This document shows, piece by piece, positions 36,971 through 44,979 of a stretch of 64,000 nucleotides of DNA (position 1 is the first letter of the stretch; the number at the start of each line of letters is the position of its first letter). Made by a program: the position numbers and the translations under genes. This stretch comes from Bacteroidales bacterium. Its GTDB lineage: Bacteria > Bacteroidota > Bacteroidia > Bacteroidales > UBA10428. Below the pieces are notes generated by a model. It worked only from the letters and a program-made list of their open reading frames with translations, ran no database searches and was not told the DNA's origin. The DNA is taken from the NCBI GenBank assembly GCA_016928305.1, contig JAFGKY010000099.1, positions 1-64,000 on the forward strand, read 5' to 3'.

Positions 36971-37957
36971 ATGACCCGATGTGATCTGTTAAATCCGGTT
37001 CAGACTGTCCAATCCTGTTTCATTCACTTCACCGTAAAAACAGTTTTTATCGTTATCATGTCCTTTTTTTGCTCCGGCATTATCTTATGCCAGACAAAGA
37101 TAGAAATTTCACCACCCGACCTGAGATTTGTGAATGACAGGCTGATAATCAGGTACAATATAACGGGTTACAAACCGGATGATCAATTCAGGGTAGAACT
37201 TGAGATTACGGATTCAACTGATACCAGAATAAAAGCCAATTCTCTGTACGGCGATATCGGCGACAATGTAAGCGGAGGCGATACCAAGCAGATCATCTGG
37301 GACCTGGCTGCTGACAGCATCTTTATGAACATTGATATTTCCGTTGAAGTTTTTGTAACCAGAAAAGCACCTCCGGCACCTGTCGTTGCTGAGAGAAATG
37401 CTGAAGCACTCCCGGAAATCAGACAGGACTCCCTGTCTGCCGGAAAGACAACCGAAACACCTTCTGAAATTAAAACTGAACCGGATGTTACTTTGAAGAC
37501 CAAAAAAACAGAGGGAAGGAAGGAAAAAGGGACTTCTGGTACATCAACAAAGCTTGGCAGTAACCTGTTGTTATCAACGCTCGTTCCCGGCTGGGGACTG
37601 ACCCGGCTGTCGGATGGTAAGCCATACTGGCTTATAGGAGTTGTCGGCTATGGATGCATAGTTTCCTCGGTATACCTGAACATGCAGGCCTCTTCAAATT
37701 ACGATAAATATGCAAATTCCACCGAGGCAGAAAAAATTGATTCCTATTTTGACACAGGAAAGAAACAATATACCGCATCCAATGTTTTGGGTTGGTCGGC
37801 GCTTGCCATATGGGTTGCTGATCTGGGAATAACATGGGTCATAACATCGAAAATGAAGAATTCAGCAATTAAAAGCAAATTAAGTTCTTTTTCGGTCAGG
37901 ACCTCTTACAATGGTTCTGCCAATACACCCATGGTGTCATTCTTTTATACTTTTTAG
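36971..37957 (+). CDS. Caspase-module membrane companion protein (copy 2)
   Basis: 328 residues, paralogue of the protein at 8186-9022. Signal segment VFIVIMSFFCSGIILCQ, then the same beta-sandwich (ISPPDLRFVNDRLIIRYNI ... LYGDIGDNVSGGDTKQIIWD), a much longer Pro/Thr/Lys/Glu-rich linker (about 130-195) and the DUF5683-type C-terminal domain with LVPGWGLTRLSDGKPYW and two hydrophobic segments (VVGYGCIVSSVYLNM and VLGWSALAIWVADLGITWV). The caspase gene starts 10 bp later, the same spacing as in module 1. Role unknown; the pairing is conserved, so a partnership with the protease is probable. Confidence 0.7.
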   Translation: MTRCDLLNPVQTVQSCFIHFTVKTVFIVIMSFFCSGIILCQTKIEISPPDLRFVNDRLIIRYNITGYKPDDQFRVELEITDSTDTRIKANSLYGDIGDNVSGGDTKQIIWDLAADSIFMNIDISVEVFVTRKAPPAPVVAERNAEALPEIRQDSLSAGKTTETPSEIKTEPDVTLKTKKTEGRKEKGTSGTSTKLGSNLLLSTLVPGWGLTRLSDGKPYWLIGVVGYGCIVSSVYLNMQASSNYDKYANSTEAEKIDSYFDTGKKQYTASNVLGWSALAIWVADLGITWVITSKMKNSAIKSKLSSFSVRTSYNGSANTPMVSFFYTF

Positions 37958-37966
37958 CAGGAAAAA

Positions 37967-39157
37967 ATGAAAACAACCGGATTTCAAAACGGATTGACAA
38001 GTCTGAAAAGAACATTCGTTCTTACCCCTTTTTTGATCTTTTGTTTTTCAACATCATCGGCACAGGAAACTGTATCCAGCGGCAAAACGCGAATTCACAT
38101 TGACAACGTCAGAATTACGACACCTGGTGAAATTCCCGATAGTACGGCACCCGTTATAAAGATAATCAGTCCGGATTTTAAAACCGAAGATAAATTTGTA
38201 TGCACCAAACCCGAAATCAATATTCTTGGAAGAATAACGGATGATATAAGCGGCATCGACCGGATCTTTATAAATGCAGAAAAGTACGAGCTTTCAAAAG
38301 ACGGACTTTTTGTGCAGAATATCACGCTGAAGAAGGGCGAAAACAAGTTGAATATCTATGCGGTAGATAAAAGAGACAATTATGCTGAATTGAATATAAC
38401 CCTGGTATACAATCCCGAATCGTCTACCGTAACCTCAGCATTAAATGTTACAGGAAGATACTTTGCCTTACTCATTGGAGTAAACAAATATGATGATCCC
38501 AATCTTAATAACCTTGATTATCCAATCGGTGATGCCGAGAACATTTATAACGTGCTTGTTTCCTATTACCTCTTTGATAAGGAAAACATCACGTTGCTCA
38601 GGAATGCCAAAAGATCGGATATCAATATTGCGCTGGATGATCTGGCGAGGAAGATAACACCCGATGACAATCTGCTGATATTCTATGCAGGGCACGGATG
38701 GTGGGATCAGAATGCAAACATCGGGTACTGGCTTCCCGCCGACGCTAACCGGTCCTATAAAACGGAATGGTTCCGCAACAGTACACTGTGTGATTACATA
38801 AGAGAAATTAATTCAAAGCACACATTGCTGATCACCGATGCTTGTTTCGGAGGATCCATATTCAAGACCCGGAGTGTTTCAATGGAAGCGCCTAAAGCCA
38901 TCCAGATGCTGTATGATCTGCCCAGCCGGAAGGCTATGACAAGCGGAACATTAACCGAAGTGCCCGACAGAAGCAGTTTTGTCAAATTCCTGATTGAAAG
39001 GCTGAATGATAACAAGGAAAAATGCATCTCTTCAGAACAGCTGTTTTCAAGTTTCAGGATTGCCGTGATTAACAACAGCGATGCCATACCTCAATACGGA
39101 GAGATAAGAAATGTAGGTGACCAGGGAGGGGATTTTATTTTTATAAGACGGGAATAA
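37967..39157 (+). CDS. Exported caspase-family cysteine peptidase (copy 2)
   Basis: 396 residues, paralogue of 9033-10166. Signal peptide ends near FSTSSAQ (33). Ig-like domain about 60-150 (INILGRITDDISG ... LKKGENKLNIYAVDKRDN), caspase domain 165-396: FALLIGVNKY, LLIFYAGHGWW with His243, LLITDACFGG with Cys293. Long stretches around the active site are the same as in copy 1 (NIGYWLPADA, SRKAMTSGTLT, SSEQLFSS), while the N-terminal domains have diverged. A complete His/Cys dyad indicates an active enzyme. Follows the companion after 10 bp and is followed after 33 bp by a lipoprotein gene different from that of module 1. Confidence 0.85.
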   Translation: MKTTGFQNGLTSLKRTFVLTPFLIFCFSTSSAQETVSSGKTRIHIDNVRITTPGEIPDSTAPVIKIISPDFKTEDKFVCTKPEINILGRITDDISGIDRIFINAEKYELSKDGLFVQNITLKKGENKLNIYAVDKRDNYAELNITLVYNPESSTVTSALNVTGRYFALLIGVNKYDDPNLNNLDYPIGDAENIYNVLVSYYLFDKENITLLRNAKRSDINIALDDLARKITPDDNLLIFYAGHGWWDQNANIGYWLPADANRSYKTEWFRNSTLCDYIREINSKHTLLITDACFGGSIFKTRSVSMEAPKAIQMLYDLPSRKAMTSGTLTEVPDRSSFVKFLIERLNDNKEKCISSEQLFSSFRIAVINNSDAIPQYGEIRNVGDQGGDFIFIRRE

Positions 39158-39190
39158 TTGAGATTCATCCATCACCTCTGACCCGATACT

Positions 39191-40609
39191 ATGAAACCAA
39201 ACCACAACAAAAGGACAGGTTATTATACGACAATTGACTTAGCAATCCTTCTCATATACCTGATTGCCGCCTGTATTACATCCTGTGAAAGGATCGATTA
39301 TAGAAGAATTGTCATATTGAAAACAGGTACGGCTTCGGAAATTACGGCTAATAACTCTGTCATTAAGGCGACAATACTGGATGCCGGTGAAAGTCCCATA
39401 ATTCAGCACGGACATTGTTGGTCAACCAGTGAAGATCCGACTATCTACACCGGGGAAAAGACTGAGCTTGGACCCAGAACAGAAAAGGGGGATTTTACCA
39501 GTACCGTTTCCGGTCTAACCCCCAATACAAAGTATTACATTAAAGCTTATATCATAAATTCGGATGGGGATTTATACAGTACAAAAACCGATTTTATCAC
39601 CGACGACGGGATAATCACACTTACAACCACAAATCTTTCAAACATCACTCAGACCTCGGCTACATCCGGAGGAAACATAACGGATGATGGCGGATCGATA
39701 ATAACAGCCAGGGGTGTTTGCTGGAGTACCTCACTAAACCCAACAGTAGACGATAATATAACCAACGATGGAGCCGGCAATGGCGGTTATATAAGCAACC
39801 TGACCGGGCTAACAGCCAATGAAACATATTACCTGAGGGCATACGCCCGAAACATATTAGGAACAGCCTACGGAAACGAAATCAGTTTTAAAACATCACC
39901 GGTAGAAAGACAAATACTGGTGGTCAGTGACCATGATCCGGGTGCTGACATCATCATACAAAAAATTATTGACCGGGTAAACACCATCGAGGGGGTGAAA
40001 ACTGAACACATGAATTGTATCGAATTCATGGCCACAACTGATTTTACTCCTTATGACGCTGCGCTGATTACCGAAAATGGCTCCTCACCCGATATGGTCG
40101 CCATCAGCAACAAGCAATGGCCTATCCCCGTTGTCACCCTTAAAGCATACATGCTTTACAAGGGTGATTTTCCATTGTTCGAGTCATCTGGATCCACCTG
40201 GCTAACAACTGCCAAAACCACGGATTTATTACCAGGTATTACATGGATGACAGTAAAAAATAATCAGGATATTTTTGCTGGTTATACTATTGGGGATAGT
40301 ATTCAATGGACGGGAGGATATAATACAAACGCCAGCCTGTGGTTGGGTGCAGGTGAAGCTCATATCCAGGCATTTAACCTCTCGGCATCCCATATACCCG
40401 CTATTGCAGCCAATTCAATACCTCTTGCATCAAATAATTACCTGGTCAATACGAAATCCCCGTTACAGACCTTTATGTGGAAGACCGAAGCAAATACTTA
40501 CAGCAAAAGGGTTGTGAGCTGGGGTGTCCACCATGGTTTTCTGGAATATGCCACCGAGGATTTTTACACCATCCTGGTGAATTCGGTAAAGTGGGTGCTG
40601 GAGAATTAG
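39191..40609 (+). CDS. Lipoprotein with FN3-like repeats and ThuA/flavodoxin-like C-terminal region
   Basis: 472 residues, lipobox Cys32 (ACITSC). Two fibronectin-like repeats of about 90 residues (ending LTPNTKYYIKAYI and LTANETYYLRAYA), containing the HCWSTS/GVCWSTS signature of Bacteroidota surface lipoproteins. Residues about 240-472 (ILVVSDHDPGADIIIQKII ... FTPYDAALITENG ... PIPVVTLKAYM) look like an alpha/beta domain of the ThuA or class I amidotransferase-like fold; catalytic residues are not obvious. Third gene of caspase module 2, in the position held by a SusD-like lipoprotein in module 1. Confidence 0.65.
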   Translation: MKPNHNKRTGYYTTIDLAILLIYLIAACITSCERIDYRRIVILKTGTASEITANNSVIKATILDAGESPIIQHGHCWSTSEDPTIYTGEKTELGPRTEKGDFTSTVSGLTPNTKYYIKAYIINSDGDLYSTKTDFITDDGIITLTTTNLSNITQTSATSGGNITDDGGSIITARGVCWSTSLNPTVDDNITNDGAGNGGYISNLTGLTANETYYLRAYARNILGTAYGNEISFKTSPVERQILVVSDHDPGADIIIQKIIDRVNTIEGVKTEHMNCIEFMATTDFTPYDAALITENGSSPDMVAISNKQWPIPVVTLKAYMLYKGDFPLFESSGSTWLTTAKTTDLLPGITWMTVKNNQDIFAGYTIGDSIQWTGGYNTNASLWLGAGEAHIQAFNLSASHIPAIAANSIPLASNNYLVNTKSPLQTFMWKTEANTYSKRVVSWGVHHGFLEYATEDFYTILVNSVKWVLEN

Positions 40610-40692
40610 CAGGGAATGGTGAAGCTTTCTGGCCATTTTTTAACGGAGATTCAATATTCCCATCGGAGCAGGAATGTCAAACCAAAAAGAAC

Positions 40693-40728
40693 TAATCCTG
40701 TTAATCCTTTAATCCCATAAATCCCAAT
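40693..40728. repeat. Four degenerate 9-bp repeats
   Basis: Units taatcctgt, taatccttt, aatcccata, aatcccaat run head to tail in the convergent gap, 15 bases from the stop of the M43-like gene. Confidence 0.65.
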
Positions 40729-40742
40729 TCAGACAATCTTCC

Positions 40743-41600
40743 TTACCTCAGATAATACCGGTAATTTTTCAGGCAGAAAAGCATCCTGCGATATTGGTGC
40801 GGTGTGAAAATGCACTTGCATTTGTCATAGCTTTCCGACATCAGGTTAGCCACCGACGGCACATAGTATGCCCCGTTGGGATCAACCGGATCATCAATAT
40901 ATACACAGGCTGTATCAACTCTTTCAAACAAATTGGGATCGGCCCAGGTATCACACAGGAAATCCCCGCTCAGGGTACAGTTCTTTTGATTCACCAGTTC
41001 AGTTCCGCCCAGGGTGTCATGCGTCGATAACAGGCCAAAAAAATGTCCCATTAGTGTAATAATATAATTACCTCGTATCAAATATTTATTGATAAAAATA
41101 TAATTCCGGATGGTATCGTCAGGAAAGTATGTAAAGCCATAATATACGGCCGTGTCTGTCTCTATGGATTCAACGAGAAACAGGTTAATGGTTCTGTCCA
41201 TACTGTATTTCTTCACCAGTTCACTGACAGTACCCTCATCGTGTATGAAACCATAGCTGTATTCCTTCACGTATTGAACGGTGTGAAGAATGAAATTCAC
41301 GTTTATGGTATTAAAATAAGCGTTAAGACTGCTTATTCCGGCTGCTAAATCCCCTTCATTGCAATTGGCCATCCCCGCTGGGTCATTGACAATAAATGCA
41401 GCAATTAAAAGATGGGTGGTATGGTACACCGAGGCTTCGTTGTAAACAAGATCTTTCTCCGCATCCAGATTTTTTCTGATTTCTTCTATCCATTCATGAG
41501 TAGTTTCGGTTCCATCACGAAATTGAGCCGATCCAATTGTTCCGATACTTATTAACAGTAGGGAGAAAATTCCAGCAAGTGTTTTAACAGCGTAGAACAT
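40743..41600 (-). CDS. Degenerate M43 (pappalysin-like) metallopeptidase homologue
   Basis: 285 residues with signal peptide (ISIGTIGSAQ). It aligns with the cytophagalysin/pappalysin M43 family: INVNFILHTVQYV, the helix region at 182-190, NCTLSGDFLCDTWADPN at 207-223 and the Met-turn region NLMSESYDKCKCIFTPHQYRRM at 252-273. Family members read T-L-x-HE-x-GHxxGL at the zinc site, but here TLM (182-184) is joined directly to GHFFGLL, so the first zinc His and the catalytic Glu are absent, apparently by loss of three codons. His186 and His194 remain. It is probably inactive and may bind or regulate. The rest of the frame is intact, so it is not an obvious pseudogene. Confidence 0.7.
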   Translation of the reverse strand: MFYAVKTLAGIFSLLLISIGTIGSAQFRDGTETTHEWIEEIRKNLDAEKDLVYNEASVYHTTHLLIAAFIVNDPAGMANCNEGDLAAGISSLNAYFNTINVNFILHTVQYVKEYSYGFIHDEGTVSELVKKYSMDRTINLFLVESIETDTAVYYGFTYFPDDTIRNYIFINKYLIRGNYIITLMGHFFGLLSTHDTLGGTELVNQKNCTLSGDFLCDTWADPNLFERVDTACVYIDDPVDPNGAYYVPSVANLMSESYDKCKCIFTPHQYRRMLFCLKNYRYYLR

Positions 41601-41666
41601 TGTATTTCTATTTTGTTGGTACCTTTATGTTTTCGTGGCCGATCCGTATATTCCTGATTCCCGAAT

Positions 41667-41694
41667 ACAGTCTACAGTCGACGGTCCAGGGTCC
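41667..41694. repeat. Four degenerate heptanucleotide repeats
   Basis: Units acagtct, acagtcg, acggtcc, agggtcc; related in sequence to the 28312-28402 array. Confidence 0.5.
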
Positions 41695-41723
41695 ACTGCA
41701 AATTTATATATATTAAGATATTA

Positions 41724-41765
41724 GTCTTTGATCTTTGGTCTTTGATCTTTGGTCTTTGATCTTGA
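41724..41765. repeat. Six heptanucleotide tandem repeats
   Basis: gtctttg and atctttg alternate three times (last unit atcttga). The array ends 15 bases from the stop codon of the OmpA-family gene. Confidence 0.8.
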
Positions 41766-41779
41766 TTCTTCTTCAAATC

Positions 41780-43855
41780 CTATTCATCCTCGTAAAAAAG
41801 GTTGCTTTCACCAATAATCTTCAGCTCTGTCCGGCGGTTCAGCTGACGGCCGTCGGGATTATCGGAACCGTCGGGATGAGAATTGGGTGCCACCGGCACG
41901 CTTTCACCGTATCCTTTGGCCTGCAACCTTGATTCCTGTATTCCTTTGCTGGCAAGGTATTTCACCACACTTTCCGAACGTCGCTGCGACAGCCTTATGT
42001 TATATTCATCGGTACCTGTGCTGTCGGTATGCGATCCGATTTCAACCACGGCGTTTGGAAACAGATCAATCAATGAAAGCAGTGTTGTATCAATTGCAGT
42101 ACGGGCTTCGGGGGTCAGGCGGTACTTGTCGTGTTCATAATATACGTTGAAGCGAACGGTTATACCGGGCAGATAGGTTATGCCTGTCGGCCGGATGATC
42201 ATTGTATCACTACAGTTCATTTGCTCTGTTGATACCCTGATTCTTTTATCAAAAAAACCATAGTTCCGGATCAGTATCAGGTAATTTTTTCCTGTTTCAA
42301 GTTCAAAGGTATACCTTCCGTTGTCATCGGTTCGTGTCTGCATTATGAATATCTCATCGCCCGTCTCCTTTTCAACCGCATAAAGCTTAACCGGCACCTC
42401 CGCCAGACGCGCACTGTCTTCCGGGTATTCCAGGTCAAGGTTATATTTCGTATTGAGCTCGTCATAGATATCCCGGTTGCTGCTGTTGATCACAATACCC
42501 TGTGAAACAATACGTGTACATTCATCGATATGATAATAAAAAATATCATCGCAGCAACTGCCGTTATCCATGGACAAGGAACCCGGCCGGTTGGATGTAA
42601 AAAAGCCTTCCCGTCCATTCTTCAGTATGGAAAAAAAAAGGTCATCGAAAGATGTATTAAGCGGTTTGCCCAGGTTCACAGCATCGGTCCAGCGGGTTGC
42701 GGAACCTGTTGCTTTGAATCCGTCATATCCTCCATAACCGTTGTTCCCGGAAGAACTAAAATATAAAGTACGTGTATACAGGTCATAGAACGGACAACAT
42801 TCATTCCCTAATGAATTGATGTTGCGGCCCAGATTCTTTGGTTCTTTCCAGGATGTCTTATCCTTTTCAGGTTCAGTATACCAGATATCCAGTCCACCTT
42901 TGGTTCCCCGACGATCGGAAACAAAATACAGGATATCTTTACCTGTTCTCAGGTTCATACCCAGGGCCGGCTGGGTACTGGTGCTGTTTTCACTGTTCAC
43001 CGGATAAAGCAATTTTTGGGGTTGCTGCCAGTTACCCTCGCTCTTATAGCTGACATAGATCTCGCTGATCTCCTTGTTCTGCCAGTTCTTCCGGCTTCGT
43101 GTAAAGTACATACGTTGTCCGTCATCTGAAATAACCGCATTGCCGGTATGAATACCGGGATCATTAACAGGTCCTGCAAGAAGTTCCTGATGAATCCATT
43201 TTTCGTTCTTCTTTTCAGCCACATACACCTGCCTGACACCGCTGCCGGGATGCCGGTCATCCGTTACCAGCGATCCATACAGCAACGTATTTTGGTCAAC
43301 GGGAGAAGGAGAAAACTGGATATGCGAACCATTGATGTCAGCATTAAGGTGGTGAATGGTAACAGCGGCACTGCTTTGTGTATGCGCAATAGCCCAGTCA
43401 GCGCTTTCGATATAGGCGGCGGCCATCCTGCGATACTGGTCAGGATCATGTTTCTTCCGCCATACCTTCCGGAAGGCCGTAAAACGTTCCCTGGCACCGG
43501 TATATTCTTCAAGGTTCATGCTTACAATCCCGTAATAGTACCACGCAAGCTTATAATCATCAGAGGCTGCGTCAGTCAATCTTTCAAAACACCGGGCAGC
43601 TTCTTTATAATTGCGGGTTGAAAAATACAACATTGCCAGGCGGTTTAATGACTTCAGGTCATCCTCATCCATTCTCACACAGCTGTCATAATAGGCAATG
43701 GCCTGGTAAACATCACCACGGTTATAGCTTCTCAGGGCATTCCTTTTCAGCTCCTGTAATACCACTTTCGCTGTATCACCTGCATATAGGTTCAGCAGAA
43801 CTGTACATAAAACAATAATCCATGCTGCTGTTCTTATAATAAAACTCCTGATCAT
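41780..43855 (-). CDS. PorE-like OmpA-family protein (TPR, PD40, CRD, OmpA)
   Basis: 691 residues from ATG 43855; the ATG at 43903 would overlap the upstream gene and displace the signal peptide. Domain order: signal, TPR units (about 25-145; AIAYYDSCVRMDEDDLKSLNR), a WD40-like PD40 propeller (about 185-400; AVISDDGQRMYFTRS, DILYFVSDRRG), a carboxypeptidase-regulatory-like domain (about 455-545) and a C-terminal OmpA peptidoglycan-binding domain (VEIGSHTDSTGTDEYNIRLSQRRSE). This is the order of the T9SS envelope-tethering protein PorE. There is no clear lipobox, unlike PorE. It follows a PorP/SprF gene by 32 bp on the same strand. Confidence 0.8.
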   Translation of the reverse strand: MIRSFIIRTAAWIIVLCTVLLNLYAGDTAKVVLQELKRNALRSYNRGDVYQAIAYYDSCVRMDEDDLKSLNRLAMLYFSTRNYKEAARCFERLTDAASDDYKLAWYYYGIVSMNLEEYTGARERFTAFRKVWRKKHDPDQYRRMAAAYIESADWAIAHTQSSAAVTIHHLNADINGSHIQFSPSPVDQNTLLYGSLVTDDRHPGSGVRQVYVAEKKNEKWIHQELLAGPVNDPGIHTGNAVISDDGQRMYFTRSRKNWQNKEISEIYVSYKSEGNWQQPQKLLYPVNSENSTSTQPALGMNLRTGKDILYFVSDRRGTKGGLDIWYTEPEKDKTSWKEPKNLGRNINSLGNECCPFYDLYTRTLYFSSSGNNGYGGYDGFKATGSATRWTDAVNLGKPLNTSFDDLFFSILKNGREGFFTSNRPGSLSMDNGSCCDDIFYYHIDECTRIVSQGIVINSSNRDIYDELNTKYNLDLEYPEDSARLAEVPVKLYAVEKETGDEIFIMQTRTDDNGRYTFELETGKNYLILIRNYGFFDKRIRVSTEQMNCSDTMIIRPTGITYLPGITVRFNVYYEHDKYRLTPEARTAIDTTLLSLIDLFPNAVVEIGSHTDSTGTDEYNIRLSQRRSESVVKYLASKGIQESRLQAKGYGESVPVAPNSHPDGSDNPDGRQLNRRTELKIIGESNLFYEDE

Positions 43856-43887
43856 GACACTGTATTTGTATTCCTTGCCATTGTTTC

Positions 43888-44919
43888 CTATAACATATAA
43901 CATGGTTCAGCTGTTTCTTTTGACCGTATACGGCAATTCCTGTATATAAGCGATATTTCAAAAGCGCCGTAATAATTCGATGCCTTGTGTAAAGCTGATA
44001 TATTGATATCATAACTCAGGCAAATGTCAAAGCCAAGAATGCGAAGGCCGCCTCCTACCATGAGTGCGTCCATGTTCCTGAAGGGATTTATCCGCAGCAG
44101 GATAAGGGTGTAGATTGACCTGACCGGGATGGTGGTTCGGGTAAAGGCATATCCGACCAGGCCACCTCCAATAAACTCACGGGCACCGGATGTCCCGCTA
44201 TACAAACCCATAGGGATCAGATCAACCTGATCTGTCAGCGGAATAATAATTGAAGCATTCAGGTTATACTTTAATGGTAAATGCCCGTCATCAGCGTTCT
44301 TCATAAAAGATTCCACCGGCCTGGTCAAATGACTTACAGCAAAACCTGCCGTCACCTGGTATTTTTTTATCTGCGATCTCCATAACAATCCGGCATTACC
44401 GTCAATGTAAGATAACCTGTCAGCAAGCAGGTTTTCCCTGCTGGGCAGGGACCGGTCAAAAATACCGGCGTCATTGTCAAACTGGGAATCAAAGGAAAGG
44501 TTTTGCTGGTCGAAATACCGTAATACAATTCCCGGTTGAATACCAAGCGAAATCTGGTGATTACGGAAAAACCTGGAAAGGCTTAATGAAAAAAAGAATT
44601 TATCAGCAATTAAATGATTGCCTGAGGACAAATCATGAATCAGGATTGCACCAACTCCCACAGGTTGCCTCCACAGAACCAGGCTTTTGTCAACGGCTAT
44701 GCTATAGGTTTTATACGATTCTGCAATTTCATTCCATTGACTCCGGAAGTTATTAATCAGCCTCAATGCACAACCAGAAGTCCCGGTATTGGCAGGATTT
44801 AATAAAAGCGGTGTGGCTTGTACCTGGGTAAAATGTACATCCTGGGCCCAAGAGTCCGCAAATAAAAAAAAAGTCCCTGCAATGACAATTATTATTATAT
44901 TTAATCCTGCAGTCTTCAA
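43888..44919 (-). CDS. T9SS PorP/SprF-family outer-membrane protein (2)
   Basis: 343 residues with signal peptide (FFLFADSWAQ). Family start DVHFTQVQATPLLLNPANTGTSGCALRLINNFRSQWNEI, then a beta barrel. As with SprF for SprB in Flavobacterium, these proteins are needed to display large adhesins with a type B C-terminal domain. It is divergent from the giant PKD adhesin gene (48-60 bp between starts) and co-transcribed with the PorE-like gene, forming an adhesin/PorP/OmpA set. Confidence 0.9.
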   Translation of the reverse strand: MKTAGLNIIIIVIAGTFFLFADSWAQDVHFTQVQATPLLLNPANTGTSGCALRLINNFRSQWNEIAESYKTYSIAVDKSLVLWRQPVGVGAILIHDLSSGNHLIADKFFFSLSLSRFFRNHQISLGIQPGIVLRYFDQQNLSFDSQFDNDAGIFDRSLPSRENLLADRLSYIDGNAGLLWRSQIKKYQVTAGFAVSHLTRPVESFMKNADDGHLPLKYNLNASIIIPLTDQVDLIPMGLYSGTSGAREFIGGGLVGYAFTRTTIPVRSIYTLILLRINPFRNMDALMVGGGLRILGFDICLSYDINISALHKASNYYGAFEISLIYRNCRIRSKETAEPCYML

Positions 44920-44979
44920 ATTGTCTTATTTTTAAGCACGATTCGTCAGATTTTCCTGAACCACACCATGGCATCATTA

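Noticed and set aside
43856-43903. Longer start of the PorE-like gene
   Set aside because: Overlaps the PorP/SprF stop and would put extra residues before a clear signal peptide.
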